NCBI GenBank assembly: GCA_903916205.1
Contig: CAIWVX010000333.1
Span: forward strand, 1 to 7,602
Source: an uncultured beta proteobacterium
GTDB lineage: Bacteria; Pseudomonadota; Gammaproteobacteria; Burkholderiales; Rhodocyclaceae
Length of the DNA stretch: 7,602 bases
Reading direction: 5' to 3'
Below, piece after piece: positions 1 through 5,996 of this stretch. The notes beneath the pieces were generated by a model. It ran no database searches, was not told where the DNA came from, and was given only the letters and a program-made list of their open reading frames with translations. Positions within the stretch are counted from its first letter, which is position 1, and every line of letters begins with the position of its first letter. The translations under genes were made by a program, and so were the position numbers.

Positions 1-816
1 AGCCATGGCTTCGTCGGTCTCTTTCCCACCCGTCGCACCGAGGCTGTCATGCCCGATGTCGGCCCAGTTGCCATGCACCCGACTGTGAAAGACATTGACG
101 TTACCCAAAAATTGATAGACGAAAGGCGAGGCCGGATTGGAATAAACCTCGTCCGGGGTGCCAATCTGTTCAATCCGTCCCTGATTCATGACCACCACAC
201 GATCGGCGACTTCCAGCGCCTCTTCCTGATCATGCGTGACGAAGACACTCGAGATATGCATTTCGTCGTGCAGACGACGTAACCAACGGCGTAATTCTTT
301 GCGCACCTTGGTGTCGAGCGCCCCAAACGGTTCATCGAGCAGCAGCACTTTCGGTTCGACCGCCAAAGCACGGGCCAGCGCGATGCGCTGTCGCTGTCCT
401 CCAGAAAGTTGCGAAGGGTAGCGGTCGGCTAACCAGTCGAGCTGAACCAGCTTGAGCAAAGCCATCACCCGGCGATGAATTTCGGCCTCGGGTGGCCGTT
501 CGGATTTGGCTTTAACGCGCAGACCAAAGGCCACATTTTCAAACACCGACATATGGCGAAATAGCGCGTAATGCTGAAATACAAAACCGACATTGCGCTC
601 CCGTGCGTGTAAATGAGAGGCTTCTTCACCGGAAAACTTGACATGCCCATTCTCCGCCGACTCCATACCGGCGATGATGCGCAGCAAGGTAGTCTTGCCA
701 CAGCCAGAAGGCCCAAGCAAAGCCACCAGTTCGCCCGTCGGGATATGCAGATCAATGTTATCGAGCGCGACAAAGTTGCCAAAGCGCTTGCCAACACCGC
801 AGATTTCTATACTCAT
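1..816 (-). CDS. cysA: Sulfate/thiosulfate ABC transporter ATP-binding protein CysA (partial, 3' end beyond window)
   Basis: This is the ATPase subunit that powers sulfate/thiosulfate import from the cytoplasmic face of the CysTW permease. The frame is open from the ATG at 816-814 to the window edge, giving 272 codons; CysA proteins are usually about 350 residues, so roughly the last 80-90 are missing. Visible motifs are Walker A GPSGCGKT (35-42), Q-loop FQHYALF (Q81), signature LSGGQ (137-141), Walker [12 protein letters not shown] (158-168) and H-loop TH (H195). The stretches [22 protein letters not shown] and [10 protein letters not shown] are near-identical to those I recall for E. coli CysA, which separates it from generic spermidine or maltose ATPases. 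The C-terminal regulatory domain has just begun (GNVNVF, near 239-244). The start has only a weak Shine-Dalgarno (GGAA, 8 bases away), and the gene follows cysW after 161 bases containing a large inverted repeat. The identification is secure. Confidence 0.97.
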   Translation of the reverse strand, partial: MSIEICGVGKRFGNFVALDNIDLHIPTGELVALLGPSGCGKTTLLRIIAGMESAENGHVKFSGEEASHLHARERNVGFVFQHYALFRHMSVFENVAFGLRVKAKSERPPEAEIHRRVMALLKLVQLDWLADRYPSQLSGGQRQRIALARALAVEPKVLLLDEPFGALDTKVRKELRRWLRRLHDEMHISSVFVTHDQEEALEVADRVVVMNQGRIEQIGTPDEVYSNPASPFVYQFLGNVNVFHSRVHGNWADIGHDSLGATGGKETDEAMA

Positions 817-875
817 GAACTTATTCCGCTTTCTTTTTCAGTTTTCTCGGATACTGTAAAAAACACATAACCTTT

Positions 876-963
876 CACCACAGAAACACGGAGACGCAGA
901 GCAAAAATTTGAGAACAAAGTATGGCCTCTGCGCTTTCTCTGCGTCTCTGTGCCTCTGTGGTG
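876..963. repeat. Long imperfect inverted repeat (REP/MITE-like, CACCACAG family) between cysW and cysA
   Basis: The left arm (876-901) begins CACCACAGAAACACGG and the right arm (938-963) ends CCTCTGTGGTG. The arms match as reverse complements at 23 of 26 positions, enclosing a 36-base loop (902-937). Inside the loop, 926-934 (CCTCTGCGC) repeats part of the right arm and offers an alternative pairing partner for 893-902. From memory, palindromes built on CACCACAGAG-ACACAGAG units are scattered in many copies through genomes of environmental proteobacteria; membership here is inferred from the motif, not from a search. As RNA in either direction it would form a long stem. It lies wholly between the cysW stop and the cysA start, so it is not coding. 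It lacks a clean T-tract directly after the stem and is therefore not called a terminator. Confidence 0.8.
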
Positions 964-977
964 GTTTTTTGATTTTT

Positions 978-1850
978 TCACGTTTTCTCAGGCGGCAAAA
1001 CGGTCTGAAGCATTTCAGTTTCCTTGCGCATTTGCCACTCCACCACGGTTTTGGCCACTAACGTTACCAGTGCGAGAAGTGCCAGCACGGAAGCCGCCGC
1101 GAAAGCGCCAATGGCGTTGTATTCGTTATAAAGAATTTCCACATGCAGCGGCAAGGTGTTGGTTTCGCCGCGAATATGTCCAGAAACCACCGATACGGCA
1201 CCAAACTCGCCCATCGCCCGAGCATTGGCGAGAATCACGCCATAGAGCAAGCCCCACTTGATGTTCGGCAGGGTGACGCGAAAGAACATCTGCCAGCCGC
1301 TGGCCCCCAATGAAATCGCCGCTTCTTCCTCATCCTTGCCCTGCGCCTGCATGAGTGGAATCAGCTCACGGGCGACAAAGGGAAAAGTGATGAACAGCGT
1401 GACTAGAATCATGCCCGGCAAGGCAAAAACAACTTTGATGTTGTGCTCAGAAAGCCATGATCCGAACAACCCCTGTGCGCCAAAAATCAGCAGGAAAACC
1501 ATGCCGACAACCACGGGCGAGACGGCAAAGGGTAAGTCGATTAAGGTGATCAGCAGACTCTTGCCGCGAAAGTCGAACTTGGCAATGGCCCAAGCGGCGG
1601 CAATGCCCACCGCCACATTGAACGGCAGGACGAAGATTGCAATAAAAAGAGTTAGTCCGATGGCGGAAAACGTTTCAGGATTGTTCAAGGCCGCAAAATA
1701 GGCAGACCAACCGCCGGCCAAAGCCTCGAAAAAGACCGCTAACAACGGCAGGGCCAGAAAAAGGAAGAGAAAAGTCAAGGCCACGCCGATCAGCATCACG
1801 CGCAACCAGCGGGGTTCAGCATTGGCCATGCGTTTTGCCGGGGCGCTCAT
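978..1850 (-). CDS. cysW: Sulfate/thiosulfate ABC transporter permease CysW
   Basis: This is one of the two inner-membrane subunits forming the sulfate/thiosulfate channel; it pairs with CysT and couples to CysA. At 290 residues it matches the usual CysW length of about 290. Hydrophobic segments lie near 17-42, 62-90, 104-124, 139-160, 199-222 and 246-270, giving the expected six helices. The coupling motif EAAISLGASGWQMF...LP (about 176-195) is the EAA loop that contacts the ATPase. DLPFAVSPVV (105-114), LLYGVILANARAMGEFGAVSVVSG and IRGET are CysW hallmarks that distinguish it from CysT. The start ATG (1850-1848) overlaps the cysT stop (ATGA) and has a good ribosome site (AAGGGTGAG), so the two permeases are probably translationally coupled. 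The C-terminus is polar and cytoplasmic. Confidence 0.97.
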   Translation of the reverse strand: MSAPAKRMANAEPRWLRVMLIGVALTFLFLFLALPLLAVFFEALAGGWSAYFAALNNPETFSAIGLTLFIAIFVLPFNVAVGIAAAWAIAKFDFRGKSLLITLIDLPFAVSPVVVGMVFLLIFGAQGLFGSWLSEHNIKVVFALPGMILVTLFITFPFVARELIPLMQAQGKDEEEAAISLGASGWQMFFRVTLPNIKWGLLYGVILANARAMGEFGAVSVVSGHIRGETNTLPLHVEILYNEYNAIGAFAAASVLALLALVTLVAKTVVEWQMRKETEMLQTVLPPEKT

Positions 1851-2680
1851 CGACTCACCCTTTTCCTGCCGTGACTGCGGTTAGCCGACCACCATTGCAG
1901 GGCGTTGACCCCGAGCAACATCAGGAACGAAATGACCAGCATGACACTCGCTAGCGCCGTCGCCCCAACGACATCATACTGTTCGAGTTTTGAAATGATC
2001 AGCAGCGGGGTTATTTCGGAAATCAGAGGCATATTGCCCGCGATAAAAATAACCGAGCCGTACTCACCGATGGCCCGCGAAAAAGCTAGCGTAAAGCCAG
2101 TCAGTAGCGCGGGGAAAATCCCCGGCAACAGTACCCGTGAAAAGGTTTGCCAACGAGAAGCGCCGAGCGAAGCGGCCGCCTCTTCGATTTCCGGTTCAAT
2201 ATCTTCGATCACCGGTTGCAGTGTCCGCACCACAAAAGGCAGGCTGATAAAGGTCAGCGCCACGACAATGCCCAATGGCGTGAAGGCGACTTTGATGCCG
2301 AGCGGCTCCAAATGCCGTCCGACCCAACCGTTGCCCGCATACAAGGTGGCTAGCGTGATCCCAGCAACCGCCGTCGGCAAGGCAAAAGGTAGATCGACCA
2401 GCGAATCGACCAGTCGTTTTCCCGGGAAGGAATAGCGCACCAGCACCCAGGCCACGACCAGCCCGAATACCGCGTTGATCAGTGCCGTCAGCAGCGAGGC
2501 ACCGAAGGTCACGCGATACGAAGCGAGCGCACGCTCACCGCTGGCCACTGCCCAGAACTGGCTCAAGTCGAGCGAACTGCTCTTAAACGCCAGACCGGAA
2601 AGCGGCAGCAAGATGAGTAGCGAGAGATAGACCAGCGTCACGCCAAGTGACAGACCGAAGCCGGGAAGCACACGTTTCAT
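1847..2680 (-). CDS. cysT: Sulfate/thiosulfate ABC transporter permease CysT (CysU)
   Basis: This is the partner channel subunit of CysW in the inner membrane. From the ATG at 2680-2678 it has 277 residues, as is usual for CysT/CysU. The frame also allows a GTG at 2707, nine codons upstream, but the ATG is preferred: it directly precedes KRVLPGF, the conserved family start, and AAGG lies just upstream. Helices are predicted near 9-31, 56-82, 95-115, 133-152, 188-214 and 238-262. The EAA loop reads EAAASLGASRWQTF...LLP (167-186). DLPFALPTAVAGITLA (96-111), PFVVRTLQPV and RAIGEYGSVIFIAGN are typical CysT signatures. It follows sbp after about 100 bases holding a hairpin with a T-tract, so it may be expressed at a lower level than sbp. 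Confidence 0.96.
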   Translation of the reverse strand: MKRVLPGFGLSLGVTLVYLSLLILLPLSGLAFKSSSLDLSQFWAVASGERALASYRVTFGASLLTALINAVFGLVVAWVLVRYSFPGKRLVDSLVDLPFALPTAVAGITLATLYAGNGWVGRHLEPLGIKVAFTPLGIVVALTFISLPFVVRTLQPVIEDIEPEIEEAAASLGASRWQTFSRVLLPGIFPALLTGFTLAFSRAIGEYGSVIFIAGNMPLISEITPLLIISKLEQYDVVGATALASVMLVISFLMLLGVNALQWWSANRSHGRKRVSR

Positions 2681-2696
2681 TGAACCTTGAACCTTA
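2681..2696 (-). promoter_or_regulatory. cysT ribosome-binding region with tandem AAGGTTC copies
   Basis: The bases before the chosen cysT ATG, read on the coding strand, are AAGGTTCAAGGTTCA, a tandem repeat of AAGGTTC. The proximal AAGG is about 5 bases from the ATG and can serve as Shine-Dalgarno; the distal copy would be too far away for this start. The GTG 27 bases upstream has no purine-rich sequence in front of it. This decides the start in favour of 2680. Confidence 0.55.
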
Positions 2697-2730
2697 TATT
2701 CAACCACGCCAATGACTCAGGGCGTCGATC

Positions 2731-2766
2731 AAAAAAACCGTCATTCCCGCCTGCGTGGGAATGACG
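2731..2766 (-). terminator. dRS3-like palindrome with T-tract between sbp and cysT: attenuating terminator
   Basis: The sequence 2739-2748 (CGTCATTCCC) pairs perfectly with 2757-2766 (GGGAATGACG) across the 8-base loop 2749-2756. On the coding (minus) strand the stem is followed by GG and then seven Ts (2737-2731), the layout of a rho-independent terminator, 13 bases after the sbp stop. The core ATTCCC-N8-GGGAAT is the formula of the dRS3 repeat described in Neisseria; similar CGTCATTCCCGC palindromes are common in beta- and gammaproteobacteria. Inferred role: partial termination, so that the binding protein is made in excess of CysT, CysW and CysA. It could also be a 3'-end stabilising stem left after processing. 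Confidence 0.7.
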
Positions 2767-2779
2767 TCAGAGTATTGAC

Positions 2780-3778
2780 TCACTTCGATGTATAAATTTG
2801 ATCGAAACTGCCGCCGTCTTTGAAGTGCGTGGATGAGGCTTTGCCCCAGCCACCAAACACCTCATCGACGCTAAAGGTCTTGATTGTCGGGAATTGCGCC
2901 GCATATTTTTTGAGCAATTCGGCGTCTCGCGGGCGCAGGTAATTTTGCGCCGCATTTTCTTGTCCTTCTTTAGACCACAGGTAGTCCAAGTAAGCTTGGG
3001 CCTGCTTGCGGGTTCCTTTTTTGTCGACCACTTTATTGACAATCGCCACCGGGAACTCGGTCAGGATCGAGAGTGACGGATAAACCACATCAAACTCCCC
3101 CTTACCGAATTCCTTAGCGATCAATTCAGCTTCGCTTTCAAAAGAAACCAGTACGTCGCCCATTTTGCGCTGCATGAAAGTGGTCGTTGCATCACGGCCT
3201 CCCGACGCAAAAAGAGGGACGTTCTTGAGTAGCTTGGCGACAAATTCCTGTGCAACCTTGTCGTTGCCTCCCGGTTGCTTAAGCGCAAATCCCCAAGCGG
3301 CAAGATAGGAGTAGCGACCATTGCCGGTATTTTTCGGATGCGGCAGGATAACTTGAATGCCCGGTTTTACCAGATCAGACCAATCTTGCAACGCTCTGGG
3401 GTTTCCCTTGCGTACGATAAAAACCATGGTCGACGTGTAGGGCGAAGCATTATTCGGAAATTTCTTGGCGTAATCACTGACAACCAAACCCTTTTCGGCC
3501 AGAAAATCAATGTCCGACGCCTGATTCATCGTCACCAGATCCGCTTCTAGGCCATCGGCCACGGCCCGCACCTGCTTGCTCGAACCAGCATGTGACTGTT
3601 TGATTTCAATTGACTCACCGGATTTGGCCTTCCAGTACGTTTGAAACAGCGGGTTAAAGTCTTTGTAGAAATCGCGTGAAACATCATAAGACACATTAAG
3701 CAGCGCCGTTTCCGCCAGCACTGGCCAAGCCAACACGGGAACGACAGCCATAACCAAGACACGTAGCAATCGATGCAT
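2780..3778 (-). CDS. sbp: Periplasmic sulfate/thiosulfate-binding protein (Sbp/CysP family)
   Basis: This protein captures sulfate or thiosulfate in the periplasm and delivers it to CysTW. It has 332 residues; E. coli Sbp and CysP are about 330-340. The N-terminus is a classical signal peptide (MHRLLRVLVMAVVPVLAWPVLA), probably cut after VLA at residue 22, so the mature protein would begin ETALLNVSYD. Ligand-site regions expected for the family are present: LLNVSYD (26-32), QSHAGSSKQ (61-69), SPYTSTMVFIVRKGNP, NGRYSYLAAWG, GGRDATTTF and the C-terminal FGGW...HF.DGGSFDQI. Features are mixed: SHAGSSKQ, SFESE and EFPVAIV recall CysP, whereas the C-terminal RPRDAELLKKY...FGGW recalls Sbp, so the preferred anion cannot be decided. 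It is the first gene of the sulfate operon, with a strong ribosome site and its own upstream regulatory region. Confidence 0.95.
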   Translation of the reverse strand: MHRLLRVLVMAVVPVLAWPVLAETALLNVSYDVSRDFYKDFNPLFQTYWKAKSGESIEIKQSHAGSSKQVRAVADGLEADLVTMNQASDIDFLAEKGLVVSDYAKKFPNNASPYTSTMVFIVRKGNPRALQDWSDLVKPGIQVILPHPKNTGNGRYSYLAAWGFALKQPGGNDKVAQEFVAKLLKNVPLFASGGRDATTTFMQRKMGDVLVSFESEAELIAKEFGKGEFDVVYPSLSILTEFPVAIVNKVVDKKGTRKQAQAYLDYLWSKEGQENAAQNYLRPRDAELLKKYAAQFPTIKTFSVDEVFGGWGKASSTHFKDGGSFDQIYTSK

Positions 3779-3783
3779 TTGAA

Positions 3784-3789
3784 TCTCCT
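3784..3789 (-). promoter_or_regulatory. Strong Shine-Dalgarno of sbp
   Basis: On the minus strand this reads AGGAGA, six bases before the ATG at 3778-3776. It is the best ribosome-binding site in the window, in line with high expression of a periplasmic binding protein, and it fixes the start at 3778. Confidence 0.8.
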
Positions 3790-3820
3790 ATAAATTCGCT
3801 GAGCCACTGACAAGTGCGAC

Positions 3821-3848
3821 ACTATAAAGAATTCATATAGACCAACAA
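3821..3848 (-). promoter_or_regulatory. Candidate promoter of the sulfate operon
   Basis: On the minus strand a good -10 (TATAGT, 3826-3821) lies 16 bases after a poor -35 (TTGTTG, 3848-3843). The inferred transcription start is near 3814, leaving a leader of about 35 bases. A good -10 with a weak -35 is typical of activator-dependent promoters, which suits CysB-type control of sulfate uptake genes in related bacteria. The promoter is inferred from sequence only. Confidence 0.45.
3822..3840. promoter_or_regulatory. 19-bp dyad CTATA-N9-TATAG overlapping the sbp promoter
   Basis: CTATA (3822-3826) and TATAG (3836-3840) form an interrupted palindrome with a 9-base spacer. It overlaps the -10 and the spacer of the candidate promoter. 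Its right half, TTCATATAG (3832-3840), is an exact inverted copy of CTATATGAA at 3881-3889. It is a possible operator for a dimeric regulator; AT-rich chance pairing is the main alternative. Confidence 0.35.
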
Positions 3849-3870
3849 AGCCTATTTGTTTATTTACTTA

Positions 3871-3889
3871 TTCATTGCCGCTATATGAA
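3871..3889. promoter_or_regulatory. 19-bp dyad TTCAT-N9-ATGAA upstream of the sbp promoter
   Basis: TTCAT (3871-3875) and ATGAA (3885-3889) flank a 9-base spacer. The dyad centre (3880) is about 66 bases upstream of the inferred transcription start, the usual place of the primary recognition site of LysR-type activators such as CysB. Between the two dyads lies an AT-rich stretch with repeated TATTT/TTATT tracts (3853-3872) that could bend. No exact CysB consensus can be claimed. Confidence 0.4.
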
Positions 3890-3905
3890 AAGGAAGTCAA
3901 AGCGT

Positions 3906-5690
3906 TCAGTCGCGCAAACTCACCGGAATTAAACCGCGTAACGCATTTCCCAGATAAATTTTTGACGCATTACGCAGATCATTCACCGTCAGCACCGACT
4001 CAACCGCCCGTCCTGATTCCAGAAGATGGTGGCGCATCACGCCGGGCAATAAACCACAACGAAGAGGCGGCGTGAGCAATAGCGCGTCGCGTTCGATGAA
4101 TACATTGCTGCGCGCACCTTCGCAAACTTCACCGCGTGTATTCAGGAAAATGGCGTCGAAAATACCCTCGGGCAATCCCGCCAGAGCCCGGTCGTAACGA
4201 CTACGTGCTGTCGTTTTGTGGCGCAGTAGGTAATCATCGGCATCAAGATTTTCTCCGGCAAAAATAGCTTGCCAGGCGCGTTTTTCCTCCGGCAAAGGAC
4301 TCACGACAAGCTTAAATTTTCCATCGTGCGCCAGCGTCAAGCGGGCGCGATTTGTCCCGTTGGGGGTTCTGTTAAATTCGGCTTGCAAGACGGCAAGGAT
4401 CGTTGGCCCCGCGTAGGCAAAACCAAGCGCACGGGCAGAAGCCTCTAAACGCGTTAGGTGTCGCTGTAGGAGTGGGCACTCACCATTCTCAACCCGTAGC
4501 GTTTCGATCAGTTCGAATCCTGGATCGAACCCAGTGAGGAAATTTGCCTTTAACAGACATTCGGCGTATTCGCGTTCGGGATCGGCATCAATCACAATAC
4601 CGCTGCCGATACCTAGACGCGCCTGCCCATTCGGCCCAAATTGCACTGTCCGAATAGCCACATTAAAGCGGCAATCACCGCCCGGTGCCAGCCAACCTAG
4701 AGCACCCGAATACAAACCGCGAGGCCGCTCTTCCAGTTCAGCCAGGCATTGCATAGCGCGAATTTTGGGTGCGCCAGTGATTGATCCACAGGGGAACAGG
4801 GCGCGGAACAGATCAAACAAACACACCCCCGGCAACTCAGCAGAAATCGTCGATACCACTTGCCACAAAGTGGGATACGCCTCCGCCTCACACAGCGACT
4901 CAACCCGAACCGCGCCGGGAGTGGCAAGACGACTTAAGTCATTACGCAACAGGTCGACGATCATGATGTTCTCGGCACGTTCCTTCTCCGAAGCCAATAA
5001 CGCGCAGCGGCGCTCAGCATCCTCGGTGGGTGTCGCGCCACGCGGCGCCGTACCTTTGATTGGCCGGGTTACAACGTGATCTCCGCTGCGTTCAAAAAAC
5101 AGTTCGGGGGAGCAGGAAAGCAGCGTTTCTTCCGGCACGGAAATAAACGCGCCGTAACGAACCGGTTGGCGCTGGCGCAACTTTGAGTAAAGCGCCAGGG
5201 GATGACCATAAACCTTGAAATCCAACGGAAAAGTCAGATTGATCTGATAGCAGTCACCGGCGGCAATCCACTGCTTGATTCGCTGGACTTTCGCCGTATA
5301 GGCTAGCGCATCAAGCGCGACACGGACTTCGGCGACTCCGGCATGGCGTTGAGGCTCCGACAGAGCCTCTAGCCGACGTGTCAGAAAAGCCGCCACACCC
5401 GTTGCGTCAAGGTGCTGATGACCGCCAAATACCCAACCCCGCAACGGAGGCGGTGGCGTGTCTAAACTCGCCACAGAAGGCTCGAAATACGCGCCTAGCG
5501 CATAATCGACGGCTAGAGCAACCCATTCTCCGCTCGCCGCTGCAGCTTCAATAAGCTTAAATGTTTGTTCCAGATTTCTTGAGTGCGCGGTCGATAAATC
5601 GAAATGAATGGCCCGACGATAATTGGATAGCAAAATGGCCCCGCCATCGTCGCTGTCAAACAGGGCGAAAGCTTCATCAACGGAGTTCAT
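3906..5690 (-). CDS. pabB: Fused aminodeoxychorismate synthase component I / 4-amino-4-deoxychorismate lyase (PabB-PabC)
   Basis: This bifunctional cytoplasmic enzyme makes p-aminobenzoate for folate: the PabB part aminates chorismate using ammonia from a separate PabA, and the PabC part releases pyruvate. From the ATG at 5690-5688 it has 594 residues (a TTG four codons earlier is the alternative). The chorismate-binding domain spans about 1-385: GDCYQINLT (145-153), SPELFFE (194-200), PIKGTAPRG (210-218), whose Lys212 is the PabB-specific lysine that distinguishes it from TrpE (PIAGT), then NIMIVDLLRND (241-251), CGSITGAPK (301-309), GIGSGIV (360-366) and EYAEC (374-378). The class IV PLP domain spans about 390-594: HKTT with the likely PLP lysine K492, EGARSNVF (524-531) and TPPLRCGLLPGVMR (540-553). 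Such fusions are frequent in betaproteobacteria. No pabA lies in the window. The gene is 36 bases after tusA and has a weak ribosome site. Confidence 0.95.
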   Translation of the reverse strand: MNSVDEAFALFDSDDGGAILLSNYRRAIHFDLSTAHSRNLEQTFKLIEAAAASGEWVALAVDYALGAYFEPSVASLDTPPPPLRGWVFGGHQHLDATGVAAFLTRRLEALSEPQRHAGVAEVRVALDALAYTAKVQRIKQWIAAGDCYQINLTFPLDFKVYGHPLALYSKLRQRQPVRYGAFISVPEETLLSCSPELFFERSGDHVVTRPIKGTAPRGATPTEDAERRCALLASEKERAENIMIVDLLRNDLSRLATPGAVRVESLCEAEAYPTLWQVVSTISAELPGVCLFDLFRALFPCGSITGAPKIRAMQCLAELEERPRGLYSGALGWLAPGGDCRFNVAIRTVQFGPNGQARLGIGSGIVIDADPEREYAECLLKANFLTGFDPGFELIETLRVENGECPLLQRHLTRLEASARALGFAYAGPTILAVLQAEFNRTPNGTNRARLTLAHDGKFKLVVSPLPEEKRAWQAIFAGENLDADDYLLRHKTTARSRYDRALAGLPEGIFDAIFLNTRGEVCEGARSNVFIERDALLLTPPLRCGLLPGVMRHHLLESGRAVESVLTVNDLRNASKIYLGNALRGLIPVSLRD

Positions 5691-5726
5691 TGCAGAATCC
5701 AACGGCGAGCGGCGAAAAGAATCCGT

Positions 5727-5966
5727 TTATTTGCGCTTGAAATAAAACTCAAAAACCCGATCGGTGCCGGATTCAGACGTTAAAGTCGACAGTAACGGGT
5801 TGCCTGTTTGTTTGGCAAACGCCTGAAAGTCCTTGACAGCACCGGGATCTGTCGCCAGCACATGCAATATTTGACCGGAAGTCAATTCGGCCAAAGCCTT
5901 TTTGGTGCGCAAAATGGGAAGCGGGCAATTTAGCCCTTTGACATCGAGTTCTCGATCAAACTGCAT
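5727..5966 (-). CDS. tusA: TusA/SirA-family sulfur-carrier protein
   Basis: This small cytoplasmic sulfur carrier receives persulfide sulfur from a cysteine desulfurase or rhodanese and passes it on, for example towards 2-thiouridine of tRNA, molybdenum cofactor work or, in sulfur oxidisers, oxidation pathways. At 79 residues it matches TusA (about 80). The active-site motif LDVKGLNCPLPILRTKKAL carries Cys14 in CPLP, the family's CPxP. The remainder (GQILHVLATDPGAVKDFQAFAKQTGN...EFYFKRK) follows the beta-alpha-beta-alpha-beta-beta pattern with the conserved TDPGA turn. The start has GGAA about six bases upstream. It sits 30 bases after bepA and 36 before pabBC. No dsr, hdr or rhodanese gene lies alongside, so a housekeeping role is more likely than dissimilatory sulfur oxidation. 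A TusA-like paralogue of other function cannot be excluded. Confidence 0.93.
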   Translation of the reverse strand: MQFDRELDVKGLNCPLPILRTKKALAELTSGQILHVLATDPGAVKDFQAFAKQTGNPLLSTLTSESGTDRVFEFYFKRK

Positions 5967-5996
5967 AATTGTTCCAGCGCGAAGTAAAAAGGTATT

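Noticed and set aside
1258..2435. Plus-strand open frames of 147 and 176 codons (1258-1701 and 1905-2435)
   Set aside because: They lie antisense inside cysW and cysT, whose proteins are recognisable along their whole length. The antisense products resemble no family I know, are rich in Ser/Thr/Pro as expected from antisense reading, and have no ribosome site.
2678..2707. GTG at 2707 as cysT start
   Set aside because: It has no Shine-Dalgarno, and the extra nine residues are not part of the conserved family N-terminus, whereas the ATG at 2680 directly precedes KRVLPGF.
2711..2770. Similar words ATGACTCAG (2712-2720) and TGACGTCAG (2762-2770) flanking the sbp-cysT palindrome as a target-site duplication
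   Set aside because: The right copy overlaps the palindrome arm itself and differs by an inserted base, so it is not a credible duplication.
4534..5079. Plus-strand open frame of 181 codons
   Set aside because: It is entirely antisense to the chorismate-binding domain of pabBC, is Arg/Ser-rich and shows no recognisable domain.
5688..5702. TTG at 5702 as pabBC start
   Set aside because: TTG is a rare start and an ATG lies four codons later. Neither has a strong ribosome site, so the usual codon was preferred.
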